Below, piece by piece: positions 8,572 to 17,458 of a stretch of 45,527 nucleotides of DNA (positions within the stretch are counted from its first letter, which is position 1; each line of letters opens with the position of its first letter). The stretch comes from Dehalococcoidia bacterium (GTDB lineage: Bacteria; Chloroflexota; Dehalococcoidia; SM23-28-2). The notes under the pieces were generated by a model. That model made no database searches, was not told where the DNA came from, and saw nothing but the letters and a program-made list of their open reading frames with translations. Both the position numbers and the translations under genes were made by a program. The stretch lies in NCBI GenBank assembly GCA_022866185.1, contig JALHUG010000013.1:1-45527 (forward strand). The letters run 5' to 3'.

Positions 8572-9837
8572 TCAGGGGCCAACGCGACTGGTACACTCAT
8601 CGAGAACCCGCTTCAGTACCTCGTTGCGCCTTTCGATAGAGAACTTGCCATGGTCTACCTCCCATCGAGCAGCTGCGCCCATGTTCCGTCTCAGTTCCGG
8701 GTTCTCTATCAGAATGCTAACCTTATCCACGAACCGCTGCGCTAGCCCGTGGTCGACGGTGCGGATGGCCCGCTGAAACGATGGGTGCAGCGGGTCGCTA
8801 GGTATGGAGCCGTTGACACACCAGGGGACTCGCCCCGATTTCTCTACCAGCAGACCTGTCCTGCCGTCTTCAACCACCTCAGGCTGGTGGTACACGTTGG
8901 TAGTCACGACGGGCAGCTCGTAGCTCATCGCTTCCATAATCGAAGACTCGACGCCGGTGTAGGTGGGCATCACGAAAATGTCCGCTGACATGAACTCCTG
9001 CTCCAGTTCGCCCCAAGGTACCACTTTGTCCATGATGCGCAGGCCTCGTACACCTTGATGCCGTCTTTTCAAGGCGCCCGGCAGATCGGACCGCAATGTT
9101 AGCTCGAGGTTGTCGTACTTATGAGTCAGTAGATCAAAGGCTTCCAGAACCTCCTTGCCGCCCTTGGCGTCGAACTGACCGAGGATGTTAGCGGAGTTGA
9201 CGAATAGCAGCTTAACTTTGCCCTCATCGTGGCGCTTGGCGAAGTCGCGGCTCCGCTTTGCCAGCGGAATCATTTCTACCTTGTGCTCGAATCTGCTGCC
9301 ATCCACATTCGCCAGTAGTGATTCTTTGGCGAACTTGCTCCAGCACAGGATTTTCTTGCACCAGGGTGAGCCCAGCGCTCTCTCGATGATCCTCCTGTAC
9401 CTGTCGAAGTGCTGGTAGTCTCCGGCCACGAAGTTAGTGAAACAGCCCACATCTACTACCCAGGGCTCTTTTCTGAGAACCAGGTGCTCGCAGGCAAACG
9501 TCAGGTCCACTTGTGGCGGCGTGGCCCTCAAGGAGTCCAGGTAGGACTTGATAAGGGTTAGCGGCAGCACCCGGCTGAGCTGCCGCTGGAGCGAGTACGA
9601 AGCGGTAGCCTTGCTGAGACCCCCCATAAGTCCAGCGGTGATCGGCTGCGAGATCAGGAACTCGTAGCCCTGGGGAGGGAAGTCAATATACTCCCTGTAC
9701 AGGGAATGGAGTTTCCAAATCGGCTCTATGTACACTCGTTTCGTCAAGTTGCTCGTCCTTCGGCCCTCTGTCGTCTCCTTGTCGTACCCAGAGAACTCAC
9801 GCCCCCCTACTGACAACTGAGACCGACGGAGCTTCAA
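8572..9837 (-). CDS. Glycosyltransferase family 4-like protein
   Basis: This is a 421-residue protein. The donor-binding half has ADIFVMPTYTGVESSIMEAM with the E-x7-E arrangement, followed by LPVVTTNVYHQPEVVEDGRTG, typical of GT4. The N-terminal half is divergent and lacks the usual GG(x)E loop, so acceptor recognition is unusual. The start is uncertain. The TTG at 9837 has GAGGG upstream and sits 19 bp after the dehydratase stop. The first 33 residues are charged and may be dispensable. It follows directly on the nucleotide-sugar genes, so it is a candidate transferase for the deoxysugar they make, which is inference from position only. Confidence 0.7.
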   Translation of the reverse strand: MKLRRSQLSVGGREFSGYDKETTEGRRTSNLTKRVYIEPIWKLHSLYREYIDFPPQGYEFLISQPITAGLMGGLSKATASYSLQRQLSRVLPLTLIKSYLDSLRATPPQVDLTFACEHLVLRKEPWVVDVGCFTNFVAGDYQHFDRYRRIIERALGSPWCKKILCWSKFAKESLLANVDGSRFEHKVEMIPLAKRSRDFAKRHDEGKVKLLFVNSANILGQFDAKGGKEVLEAFDLLTHKYDNLELTLRSDLPGALKRRHQGVRGLRIMDKVVPWGELEQEFMSADIFVMPTYTGVESSIMEAMSYELPVVTTNVYHQPEVVEDGRTGLLVEKSGRVPWCVNGSIPSDPLHPSFQRAIRTVDHGLAQRFVDKVSILIENPELRRNMGAAARWEVDHGKFSIERRNEVLKRVLDECTSRVGP

Positions 9838-9856
9838 AATCCCTCGTGGGTCGCGC

Positions 9857-11134
9857 CTACGCGCTTGTCTTCTCCTTCACGAATTCCTGAACATAGGACA
9901 CTATGGCTTTCCTCTGCTCGCTGCCGATGCCGTGGTGGTTGCCGAACAAGAAGGCCTTGCGGTGAATGAGCCGGGCGTTGGGCAGGTCGCCCACCTTGCG
10001 GTAAGGAAAGAGGCGCATGGCTGGCTGCTCATCCATGTTGCCGGCCATGATGGGCCTTGTCTCCACCCCTTTGGCTTCCAGGTGATCCATCAGCTCCTCG
10101 CGGCTGAAAGGGGCGTCAGGGAGCACCATGATCGGGTAGCCGAACCAGGCATGCCTTGTGCCTTCGGCCTCTTGGTGCACACGGAGGTGTGGCAGCGCCC
10201 CCAGTTCTCTGCTCCAGTAGCGGGCGTTCTCCCGCCTCACCTCAACATAGCGCTCCAGCTTCCCCATCTGGTGAATACCGAAGGCCCCTTGTATCTCCAT
10301 GGGCCGGAAGTTGTAGCCGGTGCTGACAAAAAGATAGCGCGGATCCACTTCTGGATGCTGCAGCGCGATCACATCCTTAGCACTGAGATCCCGGACCCAG
10401 CCGAAAACTCGGAGAGATCGGGCCAGCTCAGCGTACTCGTCGTTGTTGGTCAGTAACATGCCGCCCTCGATCGTGGCGATATGGTGGCTGAAGAAGAAGC
10501 TGAAGGTGGCGAAGTCGCCGAAGCTGCCTACCTTCCGACCGTGATACTCAGCGCCGTGGGCCTCGCAGGAGTCCTCGATGACTAGGAGGTTGTGGCGGCG
10601 GGCAATGGCCATGATCCTATCCATATCGCACGGGTTGCCCATGAGATGGACCAGCAGAATAGCGCGAGTCCTTGGAGTTATGGCCTTCTCGACCTCCTCC
10701 GGGATCAAATCGAACGTATTCAGGTCCACATCCACTAGGACGGGCACAAGCCCCACATTCGCGATGGGGAAGACAGCGGTGGCCCAGGTGACCGCCGGGG
10801 TTATCACCTCATCCCCTGGCTGGAGGTGTCCTGCCAGTAGAGGACTGGCGAGAACTGACAAGGCCAGCAAGTTGGCGCTTGAGCCGGAGTTCACCATCAC
10901 CGCATGTTTGACGCCGACATACTCGGCGAACATGCTCTCGAACCGCCGCACCTTCTTCCCCATGGTCACCTGGGTGGAGAGCAGGCTTTCCAGCGCCTCC
11001 CAGACCTCTTCCCATCCGAAAGTTGGTACGCTGAGCTGGATTCGGGTGTGTCCTGGCACGAAGGGCGACCCGTTTTGCTGGGCCCAGTGCTGTTGAATAA
11101 GCTTCTTCAACGACCCATCTATCGTTTCCGTCAT
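9857..11134 (-). CDS. DegT-family PLP-dependent nucleotide-sugar 3-dehydratase (ColD/RfbH-like)
   Basis: This is a 425-residue aspartate-aminotransferase-fold protein of the DegT/DnrJ/EryC1/StrS family. D188 in IEDSCEAHGA is the residue that pairs with the PLP pyridine nitrogen. At the position of the catalytic PLP lysine (six residues before the Glu of the EGG motif) the protein has H217, in FFFSHHIATIEGG. Lys-to-His replacement is the hallmark of the ColD and RfbH/E1 dehydratases, which remove the sugar C3 hydroxyl instead of transaminating. The cysteines of the RfbH/E1 [2Fe-2S] site are not apparent, which points to the ColD branch (GDP-4-keto-6-deoxymannose 3-dehydratase). It overlaps the preceding reductase by ATGA, and gmd is just upstream. 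An RfbH-type enzyme acting on a CDP-sugar is less likely, because no CDP-glucose genes are seen. Confidence 0.75.
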   Translation of the reverse strand: MTETIDGSLKKLIQQHWAQQNGSPFVPGHTRIQLSVPTFGWEEVWEALESLLSTQVTMGKKVRRFESMFAEYVGVKHAVMVNSGSSANLLALSVLASPLLAGHLQPGDEVITPAVTWATAVFPIANVGLVPVLVDVDLNTFDLIPEEVEKAITPRTRAILLVHLMGNPCDMDRIMAIARRHNLLVIEDSCEAHGAEYHGRKVGSFGDFATFSFFFSHHIATIEGGMLLTNNDEYAELARSLRVFGWVRDLSAKDVIALQHPEVDPRYLFVSTGYNFRPMEIQGAFGIHQMGKLERYVEVRRENARYWSRELGALPHLRVHQEAEGTRHAWFGYPIMVLPDAPFSREELMDHLEAKGVETRPIMAGNMDEQPAMRLFPYRKVGDLPNARLIHRKAFLFGNHHGIGSEQRKAIVSYVQEFVKEKTSA

Positions 11135-12108
11135 AGTGCTCGCTCCTCAACGCCTTTCCGAGGCTTGGCCCGTCGCCTTTGGTCCAGATACCATTCGATG
11201 GTGCAGCGGAGGCCTTCGCGCAGCTCCGTTTTGGCTTTGAAGGCGAACTCCTTTTCTGCTCGGCTGGTGTCTAGACAGCGACGAGGCTGGCCTTCGGGCT
11301 TGGTGGCGTCCCACACAATTCTTCCGTCGAACCCGGCAAGCTCGGCGATAAGGGTCACCAAGTCCCTGATGGCTATTTCCCTGCCCGAGCCGATGTTGAC
11401 TGGCTCCGGCCTATCGTACTTTTCCGTCGCCAGAACAATGCCCTCAGCCGCGTCTTCCACGTAGATGAACTCGCGGGAAGCGTTGCCGGTGCCCCAGACC
11501 TCGATCTCGCCTCTCCCCTCCTCGACGGCATCGACGCACTTCTTGATAAGGGCAGGGATTACGTGGGAGGTCGCCGGGGCGAAATTGTCACCAGGGCCGT
11601 ACAGATTGATCGGGAGAAGGTAGATGGCGTTCAACCCGTACTGTTGGCGATAGGCCTGCGCCTGAACAAGGAGCATCTTCTTGGCAAGTCCATACGGAGC
11701 ATTGGTCTCCTCTGGATAGCCCGCCCAGAGATGTTCTTCCTTGAATGGAACCGGCGTCAATTTGGGATAGGCGCAGACGCTGCCTATGGCGACCAACTTC
11801 TCCACTCCGTGGAGCCGCGCCTGGTCCATGACCTGCAGACCCATGATGAGGTTGTCATGGAGTAGCTCTCCAGGCTTCTCCCTGTTCAGGCCGATGCCTC
11901 CGGCCTTGGCCGCCAAGTGCATGACGACTTCCGGGCGAGCATCGTTGTACATCCTCACGACGTCTGCCATCCTGGTCAGGTCGTACTCGGCGCTGCGGGG
12001 GACGAAGATATCGCGACAACCCATGTCCTGCAGCTTCCCGACCACGTAGCCTCCCAGGAAGCCCGCACCTCCCGTTACAGCGATCCTCTTGCTCGCTAGC
12101 CAACTCAC
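11131..12108 (-). CDS. GDP-fucose synthase / GDP-colitose synthase-like epimerase-reductase
   Basis: This extended short-chain dehydrogenase of 325 residues has VTGGAGFLGGYV as the NADPH-binding loop, S110 and C112 in IGSVCAYP, Y139 and K143 in YGLAKK, and H182 in the NLYGPGDNF...HVIPALIKK region. Ser/Tyr/Lys reduce C4, while Cys and His are the epimerisation acid/base pair of GDP-L-fucose synthase (Fcl/WcaG). The same fold and residues serve ColC, which makes GDP-L-colitose. The start is the GTG at 12108, overlapping the gmd stop as GTGA with GAGG upstream. The frame runs on to 12165, but that extension lies inside gmd. With a ColD-like gene overlapping its 3' end, a colitose role is as plausible as fucose. 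Confidence 0.85.
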   Translation of the reverse strand: MSWLASKRIAVTGGAGFLGGYVVGKLQDMGCRDIFVPRSAEYDLTRMADVVRMYNDARPEVVMHLAAKAGGIGLNREKPGELLHDNLIMGLQVMDQARLHGVEKLVAIGSVCAYPKLTPVPFKEEHLWAGYPEETNAPYGLAKKMLLVQAQAYRQQYGLNAIYLLPINLYGPGDNFAPATSHVIPALIKKCVDAVEEGRGEIEVWGTGNASREFIYVEDAAEGIVLATEKYDRPEPVNIGSGREIAIRDLVTLIAELAGFDGRIVWDATKPEGQPRRCLDTSRAEKEFAFKAKTELREGLRCTIEWYLDQRRRAKPRKGVEERAL

Positions 12109-13178
12109 AAACGTGGCCTCATCTGTGTTGCCGCCGCAAGCGGGGAAAGGAAAGCATACCCGCATTTGCTGAGGATGGCTTTGCCTTCTCCGGGAGGCTG
12201 CAGGCCCTCAGCCTCCATGTCGACATCCACCATGATGCGCACCAGGTCCTTGAAGGTGACCCTGGGACTCCAGCCTAGCTCGTTGCGAGCCCTTGTCGCG
12301 TCCGCCACGAGTATGTCCGTCTCGGTAGGCCGGAAATAGCGGGGGTCGATCCGCACGTGCTCTCGCGGATCCAATCCTACGTACGCAAAGGCTTCCGCGA
12401 GGAAGTCCTGGACCGAATGGCACTCGCCGGTGCCGATAACGTAGTCTTGCGGCTGATCCTGCTGGAGCATGAGCCACATAGCCTCCGTGTACTCGGGAGT
12501 GTAGCCCCAATCCCGCCTCGCGTTCAGGTTGCCCAAGTAGAGGTAGCGTTGGCGGCCCGCCAATATCTGAGCAATGGCGCGAGTGGTCTTGCGGGTCACG
12601 AAGGTCTCGCCCCGACGTGGCGACTCGTGGTTGAACAGGATACCGTTGCAGGCAAAGAGGCCATACGCTTCGCGGTAGTTGACGGTAGCCCAGAAGGCGT
12701 ATACCTTGGCTGCCGCGTAGGGGCTGCGTGGCTGGAAAGGGCTTTGCTCATTCTGAGGGGCAGGCGCCTGCCCGAACATTTCGCTACTGGAGGCCTGATA
12801 GAACCGAGCCTTCACTCCGCTCCTTCTCAGCGCCTCCAGAATCCGGATGGTCCCGAGGCCCGTTCTGTCGCCGGTGTACTCCGGGATGTCGAAGCTGACC
12901 CTAACGTGGCTCTGGGCCCCCAAGTGGTAGATCTCATCCGGCTGGATTTCGTAGATCAGGTGGGTCAACTGGTTGCTGTCGGACAGGTCGCCGTAGTGAA
13001 GAAAGAGCCTGACCATCGTCTCATGCGGGTCTACGAAGAGATGGTCGATGCGATAGGTGTTGAAGGTGCTGGCTTTTCTGATAAGGCCATGAACTTCGTA
13101 GCCCTTGGCCAAGAGGAGTTCGGCCAGATAGGAGCCGTCTTGCCCTGTGATGCCCGTGATGAAGGCTTTCCTAGCCAT
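12105..13178 (-). CDS. gmd: GDP-mannose 4,6-dehydratase
   Basis: This is a 357-residue extended SDR that converts GDP-mannose to GDP-4-keto-6-deoxymannose. It has the nucleotide loop ITGITGQDGSYLAE, the STFNTYRIDHL segment, the catalytic S-E pair in SSSEMFGQ, the Y154-x3-K158 pair in SPYAAAK and the family-specific NHESPRRGETFVTRK loop. Length is normal for bacterial Gmd. The ATG at 13178 has GGAGGGAGGA upstream and is strongly preferred over the open frame to 13310. It overlaps the upstream GT2 gene by 8 bp and the downstream reductase by 4 bp. Its product is the common substrate of both the fucose and the colitose branches encoded next. Confidence 0.93.
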   Translation of the reverse strand: MARKAFITGITGQDGSYLAELLLAKGYEVHGLIRKASTFNTYRIDHLFVDPHETMVRLFLHYGDLSDSNQLTHLIYEIQPDEIYHLGAQSHVRVSFDIPEYTGDRTGLGTIRILEALRRSGVKARFYQASSSEMFGQAPAPQNEQSPFQPRSPYAAAKVYAFWATVNYREAYGLFACNGILFNHESPRRGETFVTRKTTRAIAQILAGRQRYLYLGNLNARRDWGYTPEYTEAMWLMLQQDQPQDYVIGTGECHSVQDFLAEAFAYVGLDPREHVRIDPRYFRPTETDILVADATRARNELGWSPRVTFKDLVRIMVDVDMEAEGLQPPGEGKAILSKCGYAFLSPLAAATQMRPRL

Positions 13179-14172
13179 TCGTCCTCCCTCCTCGTCCTGC
13201 CGATCCACTGTTTGCAGGTTGGGCGTCCTGTATCCCGGCCGCCTTGATTTGCCTGAAGCGCCATCTTCCCACTGCATGCCCGACCCCCACCGCTGAAATG
13301 CACGCCACAATAGCCGCCGCCTGGGTCAGCTCTGACAGGCGCCAGAATCGCACCAACCGCGAGGGAAGTGCCCGGAATAGGAGGTGCCGTAGGTAGGCGC
13401 TCTCGGTGGAAAGCGGCCTTACGCCATGGGCCCGGGCCAACTGCTCGATGCGCGCTTTGCAGAGCCCTTCCTCATACGAGCGCTTAAGGAAGTATCTCCA
13501 CGTTCCGCGGGCTGGCCGTACCTTGTGGCGGATGACGGATGCTGGTTCATAGACGATCGTTGCTCGGGGCACTCGTCGCTTGAGGCGAAGGCAGAGCTCT
13601 GCTTCCTCGCCGGCCTGCCCATCGTTCGCGACGCGCCCCAACGAGCCGTCAAACCAGCCGACGGAGGTGAACACCTCTCGCCGGAAGCACATATTGTGTC
13701 CGTGGGGGTTGCGCACGTCGGTACGCTTCGGTGGGAGCCACGTGAAACCGCCGCCCACCGTCCAGTCCAGATCCTCGGGGAGCCAAGGCGGACGGCCCTC
13801 GACCCAATCGAGAACAGCCCGCCCCCCGGCGGCATGCACCTCTGGGTCTTCGAACGCGGCTATCAGGTTGGCAAGCCAGCCGGCCTCTGCCACAGCATCG
13901 TCGTCCAGGAAAGCCACCAAGTCTCCTTGCGCAGCGGCAATGCCAACATTGCGCGTCGCCGACAGCCCCTTCGCTCCGGCGTTCAGGACGACCCTGATGG
14001 GCTCACCGAAATCACTTCGCAGGCATTCGTAGAGGTCACGATTGCTGTCCACCGCCAGGACGATTTGCTCTGGTGGGCGAGTCTGCCGCTGCACTGACGC
14101 CACAGCCTCTCGCATATCCCGAAGCCGCTCCTGGGTGTAGCAGCAAATGATGACCGAGACAGTTGGGCTCAT
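13171..14172 (-). CDS. Glycosyltransferase family 2 (GT-A fold)
   Basis: This is a 333-residue enzyme beginning VSVIICCYTQERL. It has the donor-binding LDDD motif in VAFLDDDAVAEAGW, a GLSATRNVGIAAAQGD segment, and an acidic catalytic-base region at GEEAELCLRLKR. These are standard GT2 features of rhamnosyl- and glucosyltransferases. A hydrophobic stretch near residues 275-300 and a basic tail suggest peripheral membrane association. It lies 12 bp after the DPM-like gene and overlaps gmd by 8 bp, so it sits in the middle of the operon. The donor could be one of the GDP-sugars made downstream, but this is not determined by sequence. Confidence 0.85.
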   Translation of the reverse strand: MSPTVSVIICCYTQERLRDMREAVASVQRQTRPPEQIVLAVDSNRDLYECLRSDFGEPIRVVLNAGAKGLSATRNVGIAAAQGDLVAFLDDDAVAEAGWLANLIAAFEDPEVHAAGGRAVLDWVEGRPPWLPEDLDWTVGGGFTWLPPKRTDVRNPHGHNMCFRREVFTSVGWFDGSLGRVANDGQAGEEAELCLRLKRRVPRATIVYEPASVIRHKVRPARGTWRYFLKRSYEEGLCKARIEQLARAHGVRPLSTESAYLRHLLFRALPSRLVRFWRLSELTQAAAIVACISAVGVGHAVGRWRFRQIKAAGIQDAQPANSGSAGRGGRTNG

Positions 14173-14184
14173 GGTGACCTCCCG

Positions 14185-15408
14185 CTAGGGCCCACCTGCG
14201 TCAGGCTCGTTCCGGGCGCGTAACTCACCGGCGAAGATGGACAGAAACACCGCGGAATAAGCCACCTGAAATCCCAAGACAGCCAGGAATGCCCCAAGTA
14301 CGAGTGCCTTGGTCTCAGCGAACACGCCAAGGCCGTGGGCGAACCAGTCTCCCGCCAGGAACGCCTGTAAGACGACACCGACGGCTAGTAGGGTTATTCC
14401 GAGCAAGGCCATGTTGCGAGCCATGTTCGGTCGCAGAAACACCTGGGCGGGGAAGGCGTTCCGCGTGAACCTGTGTGCTAAGGCATAAAGGCTAAGACCG
14501 AAGCCGAACACTGCGAGATGAAAGCCCGCTAGAGAGAGCATGGCCGCCAGGACGAAGGTGTGGGTGCCTAGACCGGCCTCGCCGGCGGAGGCCGGGGCGG
14601 CCATTAGAGCGGCCATCAGCCCTACGCCAACCGAGAATAGAAGAACGCCGGGCAGGATGAGGGCGACAGCCGGGTTGTACAGGGCGAGCATTCTGAGTAT
14701 CGTCTGGAAGATCTGATAGCCATCCTGAAGGCCCCGCAGCTTGGCTTCGCCGACCCGGGGACGGTACTCGATAGGGATATCCAAGATGCGCAGCCCCATG
14801 CGAGCCGCCTTGATGGCTATCTCAGCCTCGATGCAGAAGCCGTCCGAGTCGAGGCGCATCTTGTCTAGATGCGTCTTCTTGATGCCATAGAAACCCGTGA
14901 GGGGGTCGTGGGCGTTGAAGCCGTACAGATGCCTGATCGCGCCTCGAAATATCGCATTGCCTACACGGTTGAAAGACGGTCTCTGTTCCTTGCCCCTTCT
15001 TCGCGAGCCGATAACCATGTCAGCCTTGCCCAGACTGTTGGCCATGCGGGGGAGCAGCTCGATCGGGTAGGTGTCGTCGGCGTCGATGAAGATGAGGTGC
15101 TCGCCGCGAGCTACCTTCATGCCTGTCTTGATCGCCTGGGCCTTCCCGCGGTTGGAAGCGTGGGACACGACCTTACAGGGGAAGGCGGCGGCCACATCGC
15201 GGGTGCCATCGGTCGAGCCGTCATCGATGACAATCACCTCGTATGTTTCGTCGAGGAGAGGGAACAGCTTCCCGAGCACGATCGGCAGCCCTTCCTCCTC
15301 GTTGTAGGCGGGGATAATGACGCTGGTGCGAGGCGCAGGCCCATCTATGGCTCCGCGCTCTCTGCGCGGTTCGCGCTTCTCCAGGGCGGTTCCGACTTCA
15401 GTGCGCAT
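14185..15408 (-). CDS. Polyprenyl-phosphate hexosyltransferase, DPM-like GT2 with membrane tail
   Basis: This is a 407-residue protein. The N-terminal GT2 domain has SVIIPAYNEEEGL, VIDDGSTDGT, the FIDADDTYP donor motif and the GSRRRGKEQRPSFNRVGN segment typical of dolichol/polyprenyl-phosphate mannose synthases. The C-terminal 150 residues hold four membrane segments, as in bacterial DPM-like enzymes with integral anchors. The ATG at 15408 has GGGGAG six bases upstream, so the open frame to 15486 was not used. It likely makes polyprenyl-phosphate-linked mannose or glucose, which would feed the GT-C enzymes of this and the second glycan region. Confidence 0.85.
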   Translation of the reverse strand: MRTEVGTALEKREPRRERGAIDGPAPRTSVIIPAYNEEEGLPIVLGKLFPLLDETYEVIVIDDGSTDGTRDVAAAFPCKVVSHASNRGKAQAIKTGMKVARGEHLIFIDADDTYPIELLPRMANSLGKADMVIGSRRRGKEQRPSFNRVGNAIFRGAIRHLYGFNAHDPLTGFYGIKKTHLDKMRLDSDGFCIEAEIAIKAARMGLRILDIPIEYRPRVGEAKLRGLQDGYQIFQTILRMLALYNPAVALILPGVLLFSVGVGLMAALMAAPASAGEAGLGTHTFVLAAMLSLAGFHLAVFGFGLSLYALAHRFTRNAFPAQVFLRPNMARNMALLGITLLAVGVVLQAFLAGDWFAHGLGVFAETKALVLGAFLAVLGFQVAYSAVFLSIFAGELRARNEPDAGGP

Positions 15409-15442
15409 GGTAGCTCCCCACCAGGTGGCGTCCCTCCCCCAT

Positions 15443-17410
15443 CTAGCGACGCGGCCCGTATCTGATGACCACCTCGCGGTCCTCACGCAGATCGGTCACG
15501 ATTCGGTTTGGGTTGCCTTCCAACTGCTCGCCATCGACCTCGGTGGAGACAATCTTCAGCCCAGGCGGCGGGTGGATGGTGATGGTAAGAGGAATCGCTC
15601 GCGTTCCAGGCTGCTTCTGGACGAATAGGTGGTACTCATGGAAGTTCTCGCCCATGTCCGCGACCGAAGGGACGGCGTACGTAAAGGCGATCTCTTTGTT
15701 CGCGTCCAGGGGCAGCAGGAAGAAGCGGGCGAGAATGGCCTTTCCGCCTTCAGACCAGGTGTCCTCTGCCCCCGCCGGCGTTCCCTGCTCTGCTACCTGT
15801 GTGAGGCTCGTGTCCTCTGGCACCAGCAGGCGTAGGTAGTCGCCATACAGCGAGAGGGAACCGTCGCCGATAACAATCCCCGCTAGCTGGGGGTCCTTTC
15901 CCTCAGACCAGGCTGAGTAGTCGTTTGCATAGGCTACGGTGACCACGTTGGTGGCGTTTCCTTGCGCATCGATGCTGACATCCATGTCGATGCGCGGCTC
16001 TACCACGAGATTGAGCTTTGTGCTCCGCAGGCTGGAATCGACCACCATGAGATAGTCGCCTTCCACCTCTTCGAGGCCGCCATCCCAGCCGAAGTCCGCG
16101 ATGAGCCGCTGCACCGCTGGATCAGTGTGGTACAGGAGCAGGTTCTTCTCTTGTCCCACAGTGCGAAGGGCGCTCAGCATCGATGCCCACTTGGAGGGCC
16201 CGGCCGTGAGCGTGCTGGCGATGACGTCCTGAGCCAGATAGCCCACGAAGTCATAGCGGTCAGTCTCCCAAGGCCTGGTACCTTGGGGATGCGTTATGAT
16301 AAGGGTCTGCTCAATGACGTCCTGACTTGTAACGGTCGTGTCATATTCCTCGACCGTCATCGGTCCGAGCACCTCCAGCAGCTTCTCGAGGGTCAGGAAG
16401 TTGACGCCGATGACTCCGTCGATGGGCTTCTGAGTGCCGCTATTGGTGTGGTATATCTCAATCGCGTTTTGAGCAGCCGTCGGGAAGTCTGGCCACCAGC
16501 TCGCCTCGGCCAGCCCCATCGGCCAGTCGTGCAGGAGATAGGTTTGCAGGGGCCGCGGAGGGTCGATGTAGCCGTCCGTCAGCGGAGGCCAGTTCGGGTT
16601 GATGCTCCCAACGTCGTCGAAGGAGAGCTGCTCCAGTCTTCCGTTGTCAAAGGTGAGGAATCCATAGACCAGTATGAAACCGCCCGTGCCCAGGATCTCG
16701 GTGTTGTCATGGGCCAGAACCAGATACGTTTGAGGGCCATCATAGCCGAGGACTTTGGGCGCCATGGCTGTTGCCCGCCTATAGTCCACGAGGCGGGCCT
16801 CCAGCTCTTCGATATGATCATCCAGTTGGTCGACCGCTGAGCTGAGGGGAGCGAGCAGGCCGTCGTCAGCTATGTGTCCGCGTCTCTCCTGAACCGCGGC
16901 GAGCTTCTCATCAATGACGGCCACGTTAGGCTCGACGGCTTCCAGGACTGGCACGACCCTCTCTGATAGCGTTCCCCCCTGAGCATCCCTCGTCGCTTGG
17001 TATGTACGCACCGCCGCTGCAGCTTCCACACCCATGTCCGAAGCGTCGACGCCTATCGCAGCGATGTCCTTTGCCGCATCGGCCTGGCCGCCTATCCAGG
17101 GCAAACCGCTGGCGGCAAAGACCAAAGGATCTGAGCCGAGAGCGTCGGAAGCACCGGCGAGCTTCCCTCGGGCTGACTCAAAGCCTTGCGTTGCCTCGCT
17201 CAAATCCTCTGTTCCAAGGTCAAGACCCTTCTGTTCCATTAGCTCGCCGGCACCGACCAAGAGGTCCCTGCCCTCAGCCAGGTCGTTGTAGATCCGCACG
17301 TATCGATAGCCCTCCACAGCCACCATCGCCAGCAGCGCGACCAGAAGCGCAATGCCGATGATGTCGCGACTCCTCACCCATCGAAACCCCGAATGTCTCA
17401 CCGATCTCAA
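15443..17410 (-). CDS. DUF4012 domain-containing envelope protein
   Basis: This is a protein of about 650 residues with one N-terminal membrane anchor (about residues 16-36), an extracytoplasmic helical region of about 180 residues, and then the DUF4012 domain. That domain is recognised by PKVLGYDGPQTYLVLAHDNTE, ETRP-like and GGFILVYGFLTFDNGRL segments, and by an extracytoplasmic FYDDVG-like SFDDVGSIN motif. A C-terminal beta-rich segment ends shortly after a DREVVIRYG motif. DUF4012 proteins occur next to exopolysaccharide genes in actinobacteria and Chloroflexota, but their function is undefined. The start is uncertain: TTG at 17410 is the longest, with GTG codons at 17401 and 17377 as alternatives. 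It follows the secreted Ig-like gene by 48 bp and begins the enzyme part of the operon. Confidence 0.8.
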   Translation of the reverse strand: MRSVRHSGFRWVRSRDIIGIALLVALLAMVAVEGYRYVRIYNDLAEGRDLLVGAGELMEQKGLDLGTEDLSEATQGFESARGKLAGASDALGSDPLVFAASGLPWIGGQADAAKDIAAIGVDASDMGVEAAAAVRTYQATRDAQGGTLSERVVPVLEAVEPNVAVIDEKLAAVQERRGHIADDGLLAPLSSAVDQLDDHIEELEARLVDYRRATAMAPKVLGYDGPQTYLVLAHDNTEILGTGGFILVYGFLTFDNGRLEQLSFDDVGSINPNWPPLTDGYIDPPRPLQTYLLHDWPMGLAEASWWPDFPTAAQNAIEIYHTNSGTQKPIDGVIGVNFLTLEKLLEVLGPMTVEEYDTTVTSQDVIEQTLIITHPQGTRPWETDRYDFVGYLAQDVIASTLTAGPSKWASMLSALRTVGQEKNLLLYHTDPAVQRLIADFGWDGGLEEVEGDYLMVVDSSLRSTKLNLVVEPRIDMDVSIDAQGNATNVVTVAYANDYSAWSEGKDPQLAGIVIGDGSLSLYGDYLRLLVPEDTSLTQVAEQGTPAGAEDTWSEGGKAILARFFLLPLDANKEIAFTYAVPSVADMGENFHEYHLFVQKQPGTRAIPLTITIHPPPGLKIVSTEVDGEQLEGNPNRIVTDLREDREVVIRYGPRR

Positions 17411-17458
17411 GCGCCGCGAGACGGCAGAACGCTGGTCCGTCCGAGAGTTGCCAGGGAG

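Noticed and set aside
9857..11134. Plain sugar aminotransferase call
   Set aside because: The PLP lysine is replaced by histidine, which favours a dehydratase and argues against transamination.
12357..13247. 296-codon plus-strand ORF
   Set aside because: It is a shadow of gmd on the opposite strand; no family features and biased composition.
15962..16840. 292-codon plus-strand ORF
   Set aside because: It is antisense to the DUF4012 gene, which has clear family motifs.
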